This document shows positions 33,201-41,358 of a stretch of 64,000 bases of DNA, one piece after another. Position numbers and translations under genes: made by a program. Origin of the DNA: Burkholderia cepacia ATCC 25416 (GTDB lineage Bacteria > Pseudomonadota > Gammaproteobacteria > Burkholderiales > Burkholderiaceae). Every line of letters begins with the position of its first letter. Position 1 is the first letter of the stretch. The stretch is taken from assembly GCF_001411495.1 (NCBI RefSeq), contig NZ_CP012983.1, positions 310,001 to 374,000 on the forward strand, read 5' to 3'. The notes under the pieces were generated by a model. It did no database searches, was not told the DNA's origin, and worked only from the letters and a program-made list of their open reading frames with translations.

Positions 33201-33428
33201 GTCTTCCACGCCGTTCACTTCGAGTTCGATCGGCGTCGACACCGTTTGCGACACCGTTTCCGCGGACGCGCCCGGATAGGTCGCCTGGATCACGACGGTC
33301 GGCGGCGCGATGTCCGGATACTCGGACACCGCGAGCGAGAAATAGGCCAGCGCACCGGCGATGGTCAGCACGATGGACAGGACGATCGCGAGCACCGGTT
33401 GCTGGACGGACAGACGGCCGAGGTTCAT
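30237..33428 (-). CDS. RND multidrug efflux pump, HAE1 family (AcrB/MexB-like)
   Basis: A 1063-residue inner-membrane proton antiporter. It has the RND architecture: TM1 (VLAIVLSIVLTIAGALAYF), large periplasmic porter domain, TM2-6 with VGIVVDNAIVVVENVERHL containing the paired acidic proton-relay residues, a second porter domain, and TM7-12. PGASAETVSQTVSTPIE and RLPEPVQRSGVSV are also typical of HAE1 pumps. It exports hydrophobic or amphiphilic drugs. It overlaps both neighbours by ATGA (stop with the outer-membrane factor, start with the adaptor), so it is translationally coupled. The exact substrate set cannot be read from sequence. Confidence 0.95.
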   Translation of the reverse strand: MNLGRLSVQQPVLAIVLSIVLTIAGALAYFSLAVSEYPDIAPPTVVIQATYPGASAETVSQTVSTPIELEVNGVEDMLYMYSQATSDGSLNITVTFKPGTDVDKAQVLVQNRVALATPRLPEPVQRSGVSVRKSSPTQLGTIFLYSPDQRYDPLYVSNYAIRNVADVLKRIEGVGDINPLGAREYSMRIWLDPERVASFGLSPGDLIAAVRAQNTQLAGGVVAQAPITNQAFQPNLIFEGRLKRPEDFSDIVVKQGKDGRLVRLKDVARVEVGALAYATDSYMLRHPTIALQVLQQPGANAVATMDAVEKKMAELARDFPKGIVYNIGYNPTAFIGDSIHELVKTIYEAVVLVVFVVLLFLQGWRPSIIPILSIPVSLVGTFAAMAALGYSINNLTLFGLVLAVGIVVDNAIVVVENVERHLSAGAGPRDATLLTMKEVGGALFAITLVLCAVFVPTSFIPGISGQFFRQFGVTIAVSTAISFFTSVTLAPALSAMMLKAHARDHDVPAPASRMAAPFAPAMRVARRISNAFNRVFQRLSDAYGRLVRKVVRIIPAMGVLYVVLIAATGYLLVSSPKGFIPAQDRGYLVVLVRMPDGATLERTSAVARKIEDIALSVPGVARVPVFSGVNAATGTNSANSAGLFPVFQPWPERKARGLTIDTIAAEMRKRLAAVTEASIVVAMPPPVQGLGSTGGFAMRLEDRNGLGTAALAKATQDLVAAANRTPGMVGVYTPYSATSPQVHVELDREKAEMLGVPSQAINDAVETYFGSTYINDFNIVGRTYRVTAQADLPFRVGASDLARLKVRNRDGEMVPIGSVTRIDDTLGVDRAPRYNLYPATEINGDTAPGLGSGFAIKTMESLAKQVLPPGISFEWTDLSYQQTTAGNTGLLVFPLCVLLVYLVLAAQYGSWSLPVSILLIVPMCLLAASLGVRALGQDVNILTQIGFIVLVGLAAKNAILIVEVARQLEADGTELVEAVVEACVQRLRPIVMTSLAFILGVLPLVISDGAGAEMRQAVGAAVFFGMIGVTFFGLLFTPVFYVMVRRLALRKAAVATIATEVVQ

Positions 33429-34624
33429 TGCGCGCTCCCGGTCGTGCCGCTCGCCGCGCGGGCCAACGTGGCGGCTTCGATCGCGCGCGGCACGGCCTTG
33501 ACCTTGTCGCCGGCCTGCACGCGCTGGAAGCCGTCGACGATCACGCGGTCGCCCGCGTTCAGCCCTGCGTCGATCTCGCGCAGGTTGCCGTACAGGCGGC
33601 CGGGCGTCACGGGGCGAATCGCGACGGTGCCGTTCGCATCGACGAAATACAGCACGCGGCGCGTCGCATCGGTCGCGACGGCCGCATCCGGCACGAGCAG
33701 CGCGTGATGCGCGACGCGGCTCGACAGATAGACGCGGCCGAACTGGCCGGGGCTCAGGCGCCGGTCCGGATTCGCGACGCGCGCGCGTTGCCGCAGCGTG
33801 CCGGTCGAGTCGTCGAGGCGGTTGTCGACGAAATCCATCGTGCCCGTCAGCGACGGCTGCGCATCGCCCGGCAGCGCGATCGCGACCTGCCGCGACGACG
33901 CGCTGCCGCCGCTTTTTTGCGCCTCGCGCGTATAGCGCAGGTAGCTTTCCTCGTCGACATCGAAGTAGATGTCGATCGGGTCCTGCGACACGATCGTCGT
34001 CAGCACGGTCGCGTCGCTGTCGCCACCTTTCACGAGGTTGCCCTCGCTGACGCGCTTGCGGCTGATGCGGCCGGACATCGGCGCGACGATGCGCGTGAAC
34101 GACAGGTCGAGCCGCGCGCGTTCGAGCGCACCTTGCGCGCTCGTCACCTCGGCCTGCGCACTTTGCACGGCCTGCCTGCGCTGGTCGTAGAGGCTCTGCG
34201 CGATCGTGTCGGTCCTGATCAGGATGCTGGCGCGTTCGAAGTCCTGCCGGCTCAGCTTCAGTTGCGACTGCGCGCGTTCGAGCGTGCCTTGCGCGGCCGT
34301 GACGGCCGCTTGATACGGGCGCGGGTCGATGACGAACAGCAGGTCGCCCTTGCGGACGGTCGCGCCGTCCTGGAACGCGACCTTGTCGAGATAACCGCTC
34401 ACGCGCGGGCGCACGTCGACGGTGTCGACCGCTTCGAAGCGGCCCGTATAGACGTCGACGTCGTTGACGTCGCGCGCGACGGGCGCGCTGACGACCACGC
34501 TCGGCGTCGCGGCCGGCGCCTTGTCGTCCGACCGGCAGCCGGACAACGCGACGAGCGCGGCCAGTGGAATGGCGGCCAGCACGGCCGGTCGCGCGATGCG
34601 CTTCAATCCTGGATATCGGTTCAT
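33425..34624 (-). CDS. RND efflux periplasmic adaptor (membrane fusion protein)
   Basis: A 399-residue adaptor that links pump and outer-membrane channel. Lipobox LSGC follows a short hydrophobic stretch, so it is lipid-anchored. Adaptor features are TGRFEAVDTVDVRPRVSGYLDKVAFQDGATVRKGDLLFVIDPRPY (lipoyl half), an alpha-helical hairpin from about 115 to 180, and the second lipoyl half RIVAPMSGRISRKRVSEGNLV. I prefer ATG 34624 because it gives the signal peptide directly; a start at 34714 is in frame. The ribosome binding site is weak. First gene of the efflux operon. Confidence 0.92.
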   Translation of the reverse strand: MNRYPGLKRIARPAVLAAIPLAALVALSGCRSDDKAPAATPSVVVSAPVARDVNDVDVYTGRFEAVDTVDVRPRVSGYLDKVAFQDGATVRKGDLLFVIDPRPYQAAVTAAQGTLERAQSQLKLSRQDFERASILIRTDTIAQSLYDQRRQAVQSAQAEVTSAQGALERARLDLSFTRIVAPMSGRISRKRVSEGNLVKGGDSDATVLTTIVSQDPIDIYFDVDEESYLRYTREAQKSGGSASSRQVAIALPGDAQPSLTGTMDFVDNRLDDSTGTLRQRARVANPDRRLSPGQFGRVYLSSRVAHHALLVPDAAVATDATRRVLYFVDANGTVAIRPVTPGRLYGNLREIDAGLNAGDRVIVDGFQRVQAGDKVKAVPRAIEAATLARAASGTTGSAQ

Positions 34625-34724
34625 ACGTGTGCGAAATATCGAGTGGGGCGCCTCGCGCCGGATGGTGCGCAGTATCCGGCGCGGCGCGCGGCGGATAAAC
34701 GGATGAAGCGGCATAAGAACTTGT

Positions 34725-34734
34725 ACTGCGCAGT
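34725..34734. promoter_or_regulatory. Short palindrome upstream of the RND operon
   Basis: ACTGCGCAGT is a perfect 10-bp palindrome about 100 bases upstream of the adaptor start. It is short enough to arise by chance, but lies where an efflux repressor would bind. No regulator gene is adjacent upstream. Confidence 0.25.
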
Positions 34735-34917
34735 CACGAATCGGCGTACGCGGTGACGATGTGCGAGCGGGTTTCGCGGGGCAGGGCGGGGGAGAAAAAA
34801 TGCGGCGACGACGCGCGGCCCGAATGCCTGTTCAGGCGATTCGGGCCGGCCATGCGGAAGGGCGGGACGAGCGGTGGCGCGTATCGGGAGGCGGGCGCTC
34901 TTGCGCGTCGGCGCGGC

Positions 34918-35262
34918 TCAATGACCGCGATAGATCGAGTCGCGGCCGTTGATCGTCGTCACGCGGCCGGATTCGCCGGCGGTGCGCGCTTCGCTGCCGT
35001 AACCGGACGTCGCGGCGGCCGGTGCGGTGCCCGGCGCATTGTGTGCGACGGCGTTTTCCCGCACGCGCTTTTCGGCGGCGAGGATCGCGACCGGATACTG
35101 GTTGTGGTCCAGCGCCGGGGTGTAGCCGACGGCCGCGAGGCGCGCCATTTCGGCCTTCACTTCGGCGCGGGTCAGTTGATGGTCGGCCTGCTGCGCGAAC
35201 GACAGCGCCGGTGCGGAAAGGATCAGTGCGGCAAGCGTGGAAGAAATCAGCGTTTTCATCAT
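34918..35262 (-). CDS. DUF4148-family small exported protein
   Basis: A 114-residue protein typical of Burkholderiales. It has a signal peptide ending LSFAQQ and the DUF4148 motif LTRAEVKAEMARLAAVGYTPALD, followed by a region with NQYPVAI. The family is abundant in Burkholderia and its role is unknown; members are often stress- or metal-induced periplasmic proteins. Two adjacent ATGs, 35262 and 35259, are preceded by CAGGT; I used the first, but the second has better spacing. Confidence 0.85.
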   Translation of the reverse strand: MMKTLISSTLAALILSAPALSFAQQADHQLTRAEVKAEMARLAAVGYTPALDHNQYPVAILAAEKRVRENAVAHNAPGTAPAAATSGYGSEARTAGESGRVTTINGRDSIYRGH

Positions 35263-35583
35263 GGGTACCTGTCGGGTCGAGTGAACCGCAACCACGTCGA
35301 TGTCGTTGCGAGTGCAGCCAATATAGGTATCGCGGCGCCCGGGAAAAACGGCTGCCGGCCCAAATGATTTTTGATCTGGAATCACGAATCGGGTGCGGAT
35401 TCGGTCGAAAGCCTTGCCGGTCGGGCGTCCTGCCGGAACGGGGTATCGGGGCGGGGCATCGAGGCAGGCCTTGAAACGGCCATTCAGACCTCCGGGGACT
35501 CAAGTGTGTCGAATTCCGTCTTGGACAGACTTAACCGACGTACCTAGACTGAACCCGCTTTCCCTCATTCCCTGGAGAAAATC
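35263..35583. other. Divergent intergenic region: DUF4148 gene and AKR1
   Basis: About 320 bases with no gene. The left part should carry the DUF4148 promoter (TATATT at about 35320 on the minus strand is a candidate -10). The right part, 35487-35563, is copy 1 of the duplicated AKR promoter. Confidence 0.5.
35487..35563 (+). promoter_or_regulatory. AKR1 promoter region, copy 1 of a duplicated control region
   Basis: TTGGAC at 35521-35526, an 18-base spacer and TAGACT at 35545-35550 form the promoter. Upstream, GGGGACTCAAGTGTGTCGAATT is nearly the same as in copy 2 at 38129-38205. About 59 of 77 positions match between the two copies, with the -35, -10 and the upstream element best conserved and the spacer most variable. 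The upstream element is a likely activator site, probably for the LysR encoded at 37213-38124. Confidence 0.7.
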
Positions 35584-36603
35584 ATGAGTCTCAAAGACAA
35601 GCTGCCCGGTAACAAGATCCTTGGTTTCGGTACGGCCCCGCTCGGCAACATGTTCCGCAACATCCCCGACGCGGAAGCCGCGGCCACCGTCGAAGCGGCA
35701 TGGCAACACGGCATCCGTTATTTCGATTCGGCTCCGTTCTATGGCGCCGGCCTGGCGGAAATCCGCCTCGGCGATGCGCTGGCGAACCACCCGCGCGACG
35801 AATATGTCCTGAGCACCAAGGTTGGCCGCGTGATCCTCGACGAAATCGAAGACGTGTCGGCGCGTGATCTCGGCGAAAAGGGCGGCCTGTTCGAACACGG
35901 CCGGCCGAACCGCATCGTCAACGACTACACGGCCGACGCGACGCTGCGTTCGATCGAGGACAGCCTGAAGCGCCTGCGCACCGACCGCCTCGACATCGTC
36001 TGGGTGCACGACATCGCGCAGGACTTCTACGGCGACGAATGGCTCGCGCAGTTCGAAGTCGCGCGCAAGGGTGCGTTCCGCGTGCTGAGCAAGCTGCGCG
36101 AAGAAGGCGTGATCAAGGCATGGGGTCTCGGCGTGAACCGCGTCGAGCCGATCGAACTGGTGCTGGACCTCGCCGAACCGCAACCGGACGGCATGCTGCT
36201 GGCCGGCCGCTATACGCTGCTCGATCACGAGCGCGCGCTGCAGCGCGTGATGCCGGCGGCTGCCGCGCAGAACGTCGGGATCGTCGTCGGCGGCCCGTAC
36301 AGCTCGGGCGTGCTCGCGGGCGGCACGCATTTCGAATACCAGAAGGCTTCGCCGGACATTCTCGCGAAGGTCGAGCGGATCAAGGCGATCGCCACGCGCT
36401 ACGACGTGCCGATCAAGGCCGCCGCGCTGCAGTTCTCGATGTCGCATCCGGCCACCGTCGCGGTGATTCCGGGCGCGAGCCGTCCGGAGCGGATCGCGGA
36501 AGACCAGGCAGCGCTGAACGTGGTGATCCCGGCCGACTTCTGGCGCGAAATGCGTGAACAAGGTCTGATCGCGGCCAACGCGCCGTTGCCGATCGATCGC
36601 TAA
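35584..36603 (+). CDS. Aldo/keto reductase (AKR1 of a duplicated pair)
   Basis: A 339-residue AKR-superfamily oxidoreductase using NAD(P)H to reduce, or oxidise, an aldehyde, ketone or sugar. The catalytic tetrad is visible: D48 and Y53 in YFDSAPFYGAG, K79 in STKVG and H142 in WVHDI. GASRPERIAED near the C-terminus binds cofactor. The sequence resembles D-threo-aldose dehydrogenase/pyridoxal 4-dehydrogenase relatives. GGAGA precedes the ATG. A paralogue of the same length, over 80% identical by eye, lies at 38226-39245 behind a copy of the same promoter. Confidence 0.9.
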   Translation: MSLKDKLPGNKILGFGTAPLGNMFRNIPDAEAAATVEAAWQHGIRYFDSAPFYGAGLAEIRLGDALANHPRDEYVLSTKVGRVILDEIEDVSARDLGEKGGLFEHGRPNRIVNDYTADATLRSIEDSLKRLRTDRLDIVWVHDIAQDFYGDEWLAQFEVARKGAFRVLSKLREEGVIKAWGLGVNRVEPIELVLDLAEPQPDGMLLAGRYTLLDHERALQRVMPAAAAQNVGIVVGGPYSSGVLAGGTHFEYQKASPDILAKVERIKAIATRYDVPIKAAALQFSMSHPATVAVIPGASRPERIAEDQAALNVVIPADFWREMREQGLIAANAPLPIDR

Positions 36604-36632
36604 TCCTGACGTCGATCCTGAAAGGTGATGAC

Positions 36633-37049
36633 ATGGCACAGGCCAATGCAAGCATCGAACTCCCGGCTTCGGCCGGGACGGTCTGGCAACTGATCGGCGG
36701 CTTCGGGTCGCTGCCCGACTGGCTGTCGTACATTCCGGCCAGCGAGCTGAGCGAAGGCGGGCGCGTGCGGCGTCTCGCGAACCCGGCCGGCGAGGCGATC
36801 GTCGAGCGGCTGGTCGCGTTCGACGAAGCGCAACGCAGCTACACGTACGCGATCCTCGAAGCGCCGTTCCCGGTCGTGAACTATCGCTCGACGCTGCGCG
36901 TGCGCGAAAACGGCCCGAACGCGTCGACTGTCGAATGGTCGGGCACGTTCACGCCGCACGGCGCGACCGACGACGACACCGTCAAGCTGTTCCGCGGGAT
37001 CTACGAAGACGGCCTCGCGGAACTGGCGAAGCGGTTCGCGGCGGCCTGA
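36633..37049 (+). CDS. SRPBCC-family (START-like) small ligand-binding protein
   Basis: A 138-residue protein with the helix-grip fold of the polyketide cyclase/START-like family: IELPASAGTVWQLIGGFGSLPDWLSYIP at the N-terminus, VERLVAFDEAQRSYTYAILE in the middle and the C-terminal helix LFRGIYEDGLAELAKRF. It follows AKR1 by 29 bases with AGGTGA before the ATG, so it is cotranscribed with it. It may bind the substrate or product of the reductase. No counterpart follows AKR2. Confidence 0.85.
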   Translation: MAQANASIELPASAGTVWQLIGGFGSLPDWLSYIPASELSEGGRVRRLANPAGEAIVERLVAFDEAQRSYTYAILEAPFPVVNYRSTLRVRENGPNASTVEWSGTFTPHGATDDDTVKLFRGIYEDGLAELAKRFAAA

Positions 37050-37085
37050 CGGCAGCGCGACTCGACGCATCGCATCGCGTGAGCA

Positions 37086-37108
37086 GGAGCCCGGCGATAT
37101 CGGGCTCC
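37086..37108. terminator. Hairpin between convergent SRPBCC and LysR genes
   Basis: GGAGCCCG at 37086-37093 and CGGGCTCC at 37101-37108 form an 8-bp stem with a seven-base loop. Without a U-run, but placed between convergent genes, it probably separates the two transcripts. Confidence 0.5.
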
Positions 37109-37212
37109 GTCGGCGCCTTCGTCGCGGGTTCAGGCTCGTGTCGAAGGCGTTGGCATGTTTGCTTCGCATGCGCGACCGCACCGATGTGCAGGCCCCCCGG
37201 CCATCCGCAGCG

Positions 37213-38124
37213 TTACTTTCCAGCCACCGCGACGACCTCTTCGCCGGTCAGGATTTCGCGGAAGATGCCGACCAGCGGCCGCAGGTTGACCTTGTGCCAC
37301 GCGGCCCACAGCGGCGTGCGGTAACTGAACCACGGCAGCTCGCGCAGCACGACGCCTTCCGGCACCTGGTGACGCAGGCTCTGCTGGATCATCGTCACGC
37401 CGAGCCCGGCGGCGACGAGGCCGAGCGCCGCGAGCGGCTCGGTCGCTTCCACCGAAATGTCCGGCGAAAAGCCGGCCTTCGCGCACGCCGCGACGAACGC
37501 GCCGTGACGCGGCGCGCTTTCGTGCTGCGTGACGCCGATCCACGCCTGCGCGGCGAGATCGTCGGCGACGAGCGTCTTCTTCTTCGCGAGCGGGTGCCCG
37601 TCGGGCATCGCGAGCAGCATCGGATCGTTCAGCACCCGCATCGAATCGAGTTCGGGGTCGTCAGGTGCAGGCGGCTCGGTGACGAGCGCGATGTCGAGGC
37701 TGCGTTCGCGCAAGCCTTCGAGCTGCGCGGCGGATTGATAGTTATACAGAGCGATGTGAACGGACGGGCGATCGGCACGCAGCGTCTTCAGCGCACGCGG
37801 CAGCACGCCCGAGTGCGTGGCCGTTTCGAGGTAGCCGATGCACAGGCCGCCTTCGTCGCCGCGGCCGAGCCGGCGCGCGAGCGATTCGAGCCGGTTCGCG
37901 TGACGCAGGAACGCGTGGGTTTCGCTGAGGAACGTGCGGCCGTCACGCGTCAGACGAATGCGCTGCTGGCTGCGTTCGAACAGCGTCAGCCCGAGCTTTT
38001 CCTCGAGCTGCGCGATCTGGCGGCTGAGCGGCGATTGCGAAATGTGCAGGCGTTCGGCCGCGCGGCCGACGTGTTCCTCTTCCGCGACCGCGATGAAATA
38101 CTGAAGCTGGCGGATGTCGAGCAT
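37213..38124 (-). CDS. LysR-family regulator of the AKR pair
   Basis: A 303-residue LTTR. The winged helix is LQYFIAVAEEEHVGRAAERLHISQSPLSRQIAQLEEKLGLTLF, and the effector domain has GGLCIGYLETATHSGVLPRAL. The ATG at 38124 is preferred to the longer frame because it gives the normal LTTR N-terminus (MLDIRQLQYF). It is divergent from AKR2 and its start is five bases from copy 2 of the duplicated control region, the classical arrangement for an LTTR and its target. The same element upstream of AKR1 suggests control of both reductases. Confidence 0.92.
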   Translation of the reverse strand: MLDIRQLQYFIAVAEEEHVGRAAERLHISQSPLSRQIAQLEEKLGLTLFERSQQRIRLTRDGRTFLSETHAFLRHANRLESLARRLGRGDEGGLCIGYLETATHSGVLPRALKTLRADRPSVHIALYNYQSAAQLEGLRERSLDIALVTEPPAPDDPELDSMRVLNDPMLLAMPDGHPLAKKKTLVADDLAAQAWIGVTQHESAPRHGAFVAACAKAGFSPDISVEATEPLAALGLVAAGLGVTMIQQSLRHQVPEGVVLRELPWFSYRTPLWAAWHKVNLRPLVGIFREILTGEEVVAVAGK

Positions 38125-38128
38125 ATAA

Positions 38129-38205
38129 GACCTTCTGGGACTCAAGTTTGACGAATTATGTCTTGGACAGACTTATGTGTGCAACCTAGACTGGGTTCAC
38201 TTTCC
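38129..38205 (+). promoter_or_regulatory. AKR2 promoter region, copy 2 of the duplicated control region
   Basis: TTGGAC at 38163-38168, an 18-base spacer and TAGACT at 38187-38192, with upstream GGGACTCAAGT-TTGACGAATT. TCAA-GT-TTGA inside it is a perfect dyad in this copy but not in copy 1. It sits between the divergent LysR and AKR2 genes. Confidence 0.7.
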
Positions 38206-38225
38206 TGTCAGACCCGGAGCAACTG

Positions 38226-39245
38226 ATGAGTCTCAAAGACACGCTGCCGGCCGACAACCGGCTCGGTTTCGGCGCGGCGCCGCTCGGCAACATGTTCCGC
38301 GACATTCCCGACGAAGAAGCGATCGCCACCGTCGAAGCCGCGTGGGCGCGCGGTATCCGCTACTTCGATACCGCGCCGTCGTACGGCGCCGGCCTGGCCG
38401 AAGCGCGCCTCGGCTACGCGCTCGCCGGCCGTCGCCGTGACGACTACGTCATCAGCACGAAGGTCGGCCGCATCGTGCTCGACGAAATGGAAGACGCGAA
38501 GACGCGCGACTACGGCGAAAAGAGCGGGATCTTCGCGCATGGCCGCGCGAACCGGCTGGTGAGCGACTACTCGGCCGACGCGACGCTGCGCTCGATCGAG
38601 GACAGCCTGAAGCGCCTGCGCACCGACCGCCTCGACATCGTCTGGGTGCACGACATCGCGCAGGACATCCATGGCGACGAATGGCTCGCGCAGTTCGAGG
38701 CCGCGCGCAAGGGCGCGTTCCGCGTGCTGGGCAAGCTGCGCGAAGAAGGCGTGATCGGTGCGTGGGGCCTCGGCGTGAACCGCGTCGAGCCGATCGAACT
38801 GGTGCTGGATCTGGCCGAACCGCAACCGGACGGCATGCTGCTGGCCGGCCGCTACACGCTGCTCGATCACGAACGCGCGCTGCAGCGCGTGATGCCGGCG
38901 GCTGCGGCCCGCAACGTCGGGATCGTCGTCGGCGGCCCGTACAGTTCTGGGGTGCTCGTCGGCGGCGCGCACTTCGAATACCGGAAGGCGCCGCCCGACA
39001 TCGTCGCGAAGGTCGAGCGCATCCGCGCGATCGCGGCGCGCTACGACGTGCCGGTCAAGGCGGCCGCGCTGCAGTTCGTGCTCGCGCATCCGGCGACGGC
39101 CGCGGTGATTCCGGGCGCGAGCCGGCCCGAGCGGATCGCGGAAGATTCAGCGGCACTGACGTTCGATATCCCCGCCGATTTCTGGCGCGAGATGCGCGAG
39201 CAGCAGCTCGTCGCGGCCGATGCACCGCTGCCGATCGATCGCTGA
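38226..39245 (+). CDS. Aldo/keto reductase (AKR2 of a duplicated pair)
   Basis: A 339-residue AKR, paralogue of AKR1 at 35584. The tetrad is conserved: D48 in YFDTAP, Y53, K79 and H142. The central region around residues 118-145 is identical in both proteins, and the DNA there is nearly identical, which suggests recent duplication or gene conversion; the first 110 residues and some loops differ more (for example DALANHPRDEY versus YALAGRRRDDY). CGGAGC precedes the ATG. Possibly the two copies act on related substrates or under different ligand control. Confidence 0.9.
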   Translation: MSLKDTLPADNRLGFGAAPLGNMFRDIPDEEAIATVEAAWARGIRYFDTAPSYGAGLAEARLGYALAGRRRDDYVISTKVGRIVLDEMEDAKTRDYGEKSGIFAHGRANRLVSDYSADATLRSIEDSLKRLRTDRLDIVWVHDIAQDIHGDEWLAQFEAARKGAFRVLGKLREEGVIGAWGLGVNRVEPIELVLDLAEPQPDGMLLAGRYTLLDHERALQRVMPAAAARNVGIVVGGPYSSGVLVGGAHFEYRKAPPDIVAKVERIRAIAARYDVPVKAAALQFVLAHPATAAVIPGASRPERIAEDSAALTFDIPADFWREMREQQLVAADAPLPIDR

Positions 39246-39269
39246 TCGCCGGACACGGCGCGCGATCGT

Positions 39270-41306
39270 TCAGGCGACGGCTGTGTCGGCCGCATCGACT
39301 GCCGCGGGCGCAGCCGCCGCCGCGCCCGCCAGCCGCCGGTAACGCGCGAGCGCCCACAGCGGGAAGTACGCGGTATAGCCGTGATACTTCAGGTAGAAGA
39401 TGCGCGGGAAGCCGGGTGCGTTGTGCGAACGATGCCACCAGAAACCGTCTTCCTGCTGCACCGACTGCAGATACGCGATGCCGCGCTTCACCGAATCGGA
39501 TTCGCAGTCGCCGAACGCCATCTGCGCGAGCAGCGCCCACGCGGTGAAGTTCGACGTGCTCTCGCCGCCATTGGTGCCGCCCAGCTTCGGGTCGATGTAG
39601 CTGTCGTTCGTCTCGCCCCAGCCGCCATCCGCATGCTGCCTTGAACGCAGCCATTCGATCGCGCGTGCGATATACGGCTGCGACTTGTCCTCGCCGGCGA
39701 GCGCGAGGCCGGCCAGCACGCTCCACGTACCGTAGATGTAGTTCGTGCCCCAGCGGCCCCACCAGCTGCCGTCGGGCTGCTGCGTGCGCTTCACGTATTC
39801 GATGCAGCGCGCGAGCGACGCGCGTTCGTCCGCGCGTTTCGTCACGCCGAAGCACAGCAGCACGCGGCCCGACACGTCCTCGGTCGGCGGATCGAGCAGG
39901 GCGCCGTGATCGGCGAACGGGATCGCGTTCAGGTACATGCGGTCGCAGTCGGCGTCGAACGCCGCGAAACCGCCGTTGCGCGATTGCAGCCCGCGCATCC
40001 AGTCGAGCGCGCGCGCGACGCGCGGCGCATACGGGTTCGTGCCGTCCGCGTTGCGATGCGTGCGGCCACGGCGATCGAGCATCGCGGTGACGACCGCGGT
40101 GTCGTCGATGTCGGGGTAGTACGGGTTCGCGTACTGGAACGCCCATCCGCCCGGCTGGACGTCGGCCGGCGCGTTCTCGATCCAGTCGCCGCGCAGGTCG
40201 TTCACCTGGCGTTCGGCCAGCCAGTCGTACGCGCGCGCGATGCGTGCGTCGAGTGCGCGCCGCGCGTCGTCCGGCTCGCCGTCTTCCGGCACCGCCACGC
40301 CGCGCGCCTGCTCGAGCGCCATCGTGCTCCACGCGGTATCCCACACCGGCGACAGGCACGGCTGGCAATACATGCTGCCGTCCGGCCGCGTGACCAGCAG
40401 CTTTTCCAGCGCGTTCTCACAATCGCGCCGCAGCGGATGATCGTCCGGGTAACCGAGCACCTGCATCATCTGGTAGCTGTACACGATCGGCGGGAAGATC
40501 CCGCCGAGCCCGTCCTCGCCGTTCATGCGCTCCGCGCACCACGCTTCGGCGTGGCGGATCGCGCGCTGCCGCAGGCCCTTCGGCATCAGCGGCTCGACAT
40601 GACGCACCGTGCGATCGAGCGCGAGGAACAGCTTGCGCATGCCGCGCGCCGGCGGGAAGTACCGGCGTTCCTCATCCGGCGGCGTGACGAACAGCTCGCG
40701 GATCGAGACGTTGCGCGGATTGCGGGCGCGCGCCTTCAGCGAGCACAGCACGAGCAGCGGCACCATCGTCGTGCGCGCCCAGTACGCGACCTTGTACATC
40801 GAGATCGGCACCCACTTCGGGAACAGCACGAATTCGATCGGCATGAACGGCGCCGCGCGCCACGGCACCTGGCCGAACGTCGCGAGCAGGATGCGCGTGA
40901 ACACGTTCGAGCGTGCCGCGCCGCCGAGCTTCAGGATCGCGTCGCGCGCGCGGACCATGTGCGGCGCGTGCTCGCTGTCGCCGGCCGCCTTCAGCGCGAA
41001 GTACGCCTTCACGCTGCACGACACGTCCGGATCGCCGTCGACGTACAGTGCCCAGCCGCCGTGCGTGTCGAGCCGCTGGTTCGCGCGCAGGTAGCGCGCC
41101 ATCCGCTCCTGGCGGAGGTCGTCGATCTTGTCCATGAAATGCATCATCAGGATGTATTCCGCGGTGATCGTCGCGTCGGATTCGAGTTCGAAACACCAGC
41201 TGCCGTCGGGCTGCTGGAGACGCACGAGGGCGTCGCGTCCACGGGCGATGGCGGTGTCGAGCGCGGACCAGGGGGAGGGGGTGGATCGAGTCATGCGGCG
41301 GATCAT
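39270..41306 (-). CDS. shc: Squalene-hopene cyclase
   Basis: A 678-residue triterpene cyclase that converts squalene to hopene, the first step to hopanoids, at the cytoplasmic membrane. The catalytic DXDD-type motif is DIDDTAV at about residues 399-402, with repeated QW-type motifs (QPDGSWCFE, QPDGSWWGR, HADGGWGET) through both alpha barrels. It is encoded divergently from a TetR regulator with 52 bases between. ATGs at 41306 and 41294 are possible; neither has a strong ribosome binding site. No other hopanoid gene is in the window, as is common where shc is separate from hpn genes. Confidence 0.95.
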   Translation of the reverse strand: MIRRMTRSTPSPWSALDTAIARGRDALVRLQQPDGSWCFELESDATITAEYILMMHFMDKIDDLRQERMARYLRANQRLDTHGGWALYVDGDPDVSCSVKAYFALKAAGDSEHAPHMVRARDAILKLGGAARSNVFTRILLATFGQVPWRAAPFMPIEFVLFPKWVPISMYKVAYWARTTMVPLLVLCSLKARARNPRNVSIRELFVTPPDEERRYFPPARGMRKLFLALDRTVRHVEPLMPKGLRQRAIRHAEAWCAERMNGEDGLGGIFPPIVYSYQMMQVLGYPDDHPLRRDCENALEKLLVTRPDGSMYCQPCLSPVWDTAWSTMALEQARGVAVPEDGEPDDARRALDARIARAYDWLAERQVNDLRGDWIENAPADVQPGGWAFQYANPYYPDIDDTAVVTAMLDRRGRTHRNADGTNPYAPRVARALDWMRGLQSRNGGFAAFDADCDRMYLNAIPFADHGALLDPPTEDVSGRVLLCFGVTKRADERASLARCIEYVKRTQQPDGSWWGRWGTNYIYGTWSVLAGLALAGEDKSQPYIARAIEWLRSRQHADGGWGETNDSYIDPKLGGTNGGESTSNFTAWALLAQMAFGDCESDSVKRGIAYLQSVQQEDGFWWHRSHNAPGFPRIFYLKYHGYTAYFPLWALARYRRLAGAAAAAPAAVDAADTAVA

Positions 41307-41358
41307 ACCATCCAGCCGGAATGTTTATATCGAGACGCCCGGTGCTAACATCCGCACC

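Noticed and set aside
30240..33707. A plus-strand open frame of 1155 codons opposite the RND pump
   Set aside because: Its product has no recognisable domain and low-complexity composition, and it is entirely antisense to a complete RND pump gene.
28846..34624. Assignment of the RND operon to a named pump such as CeoAB-OpcM or BpeAB-OprB
   Set aside because: Architecture fits any HAE1 pump and the regulator arrangement differs (convergent LysR); a name needs a sequence search.
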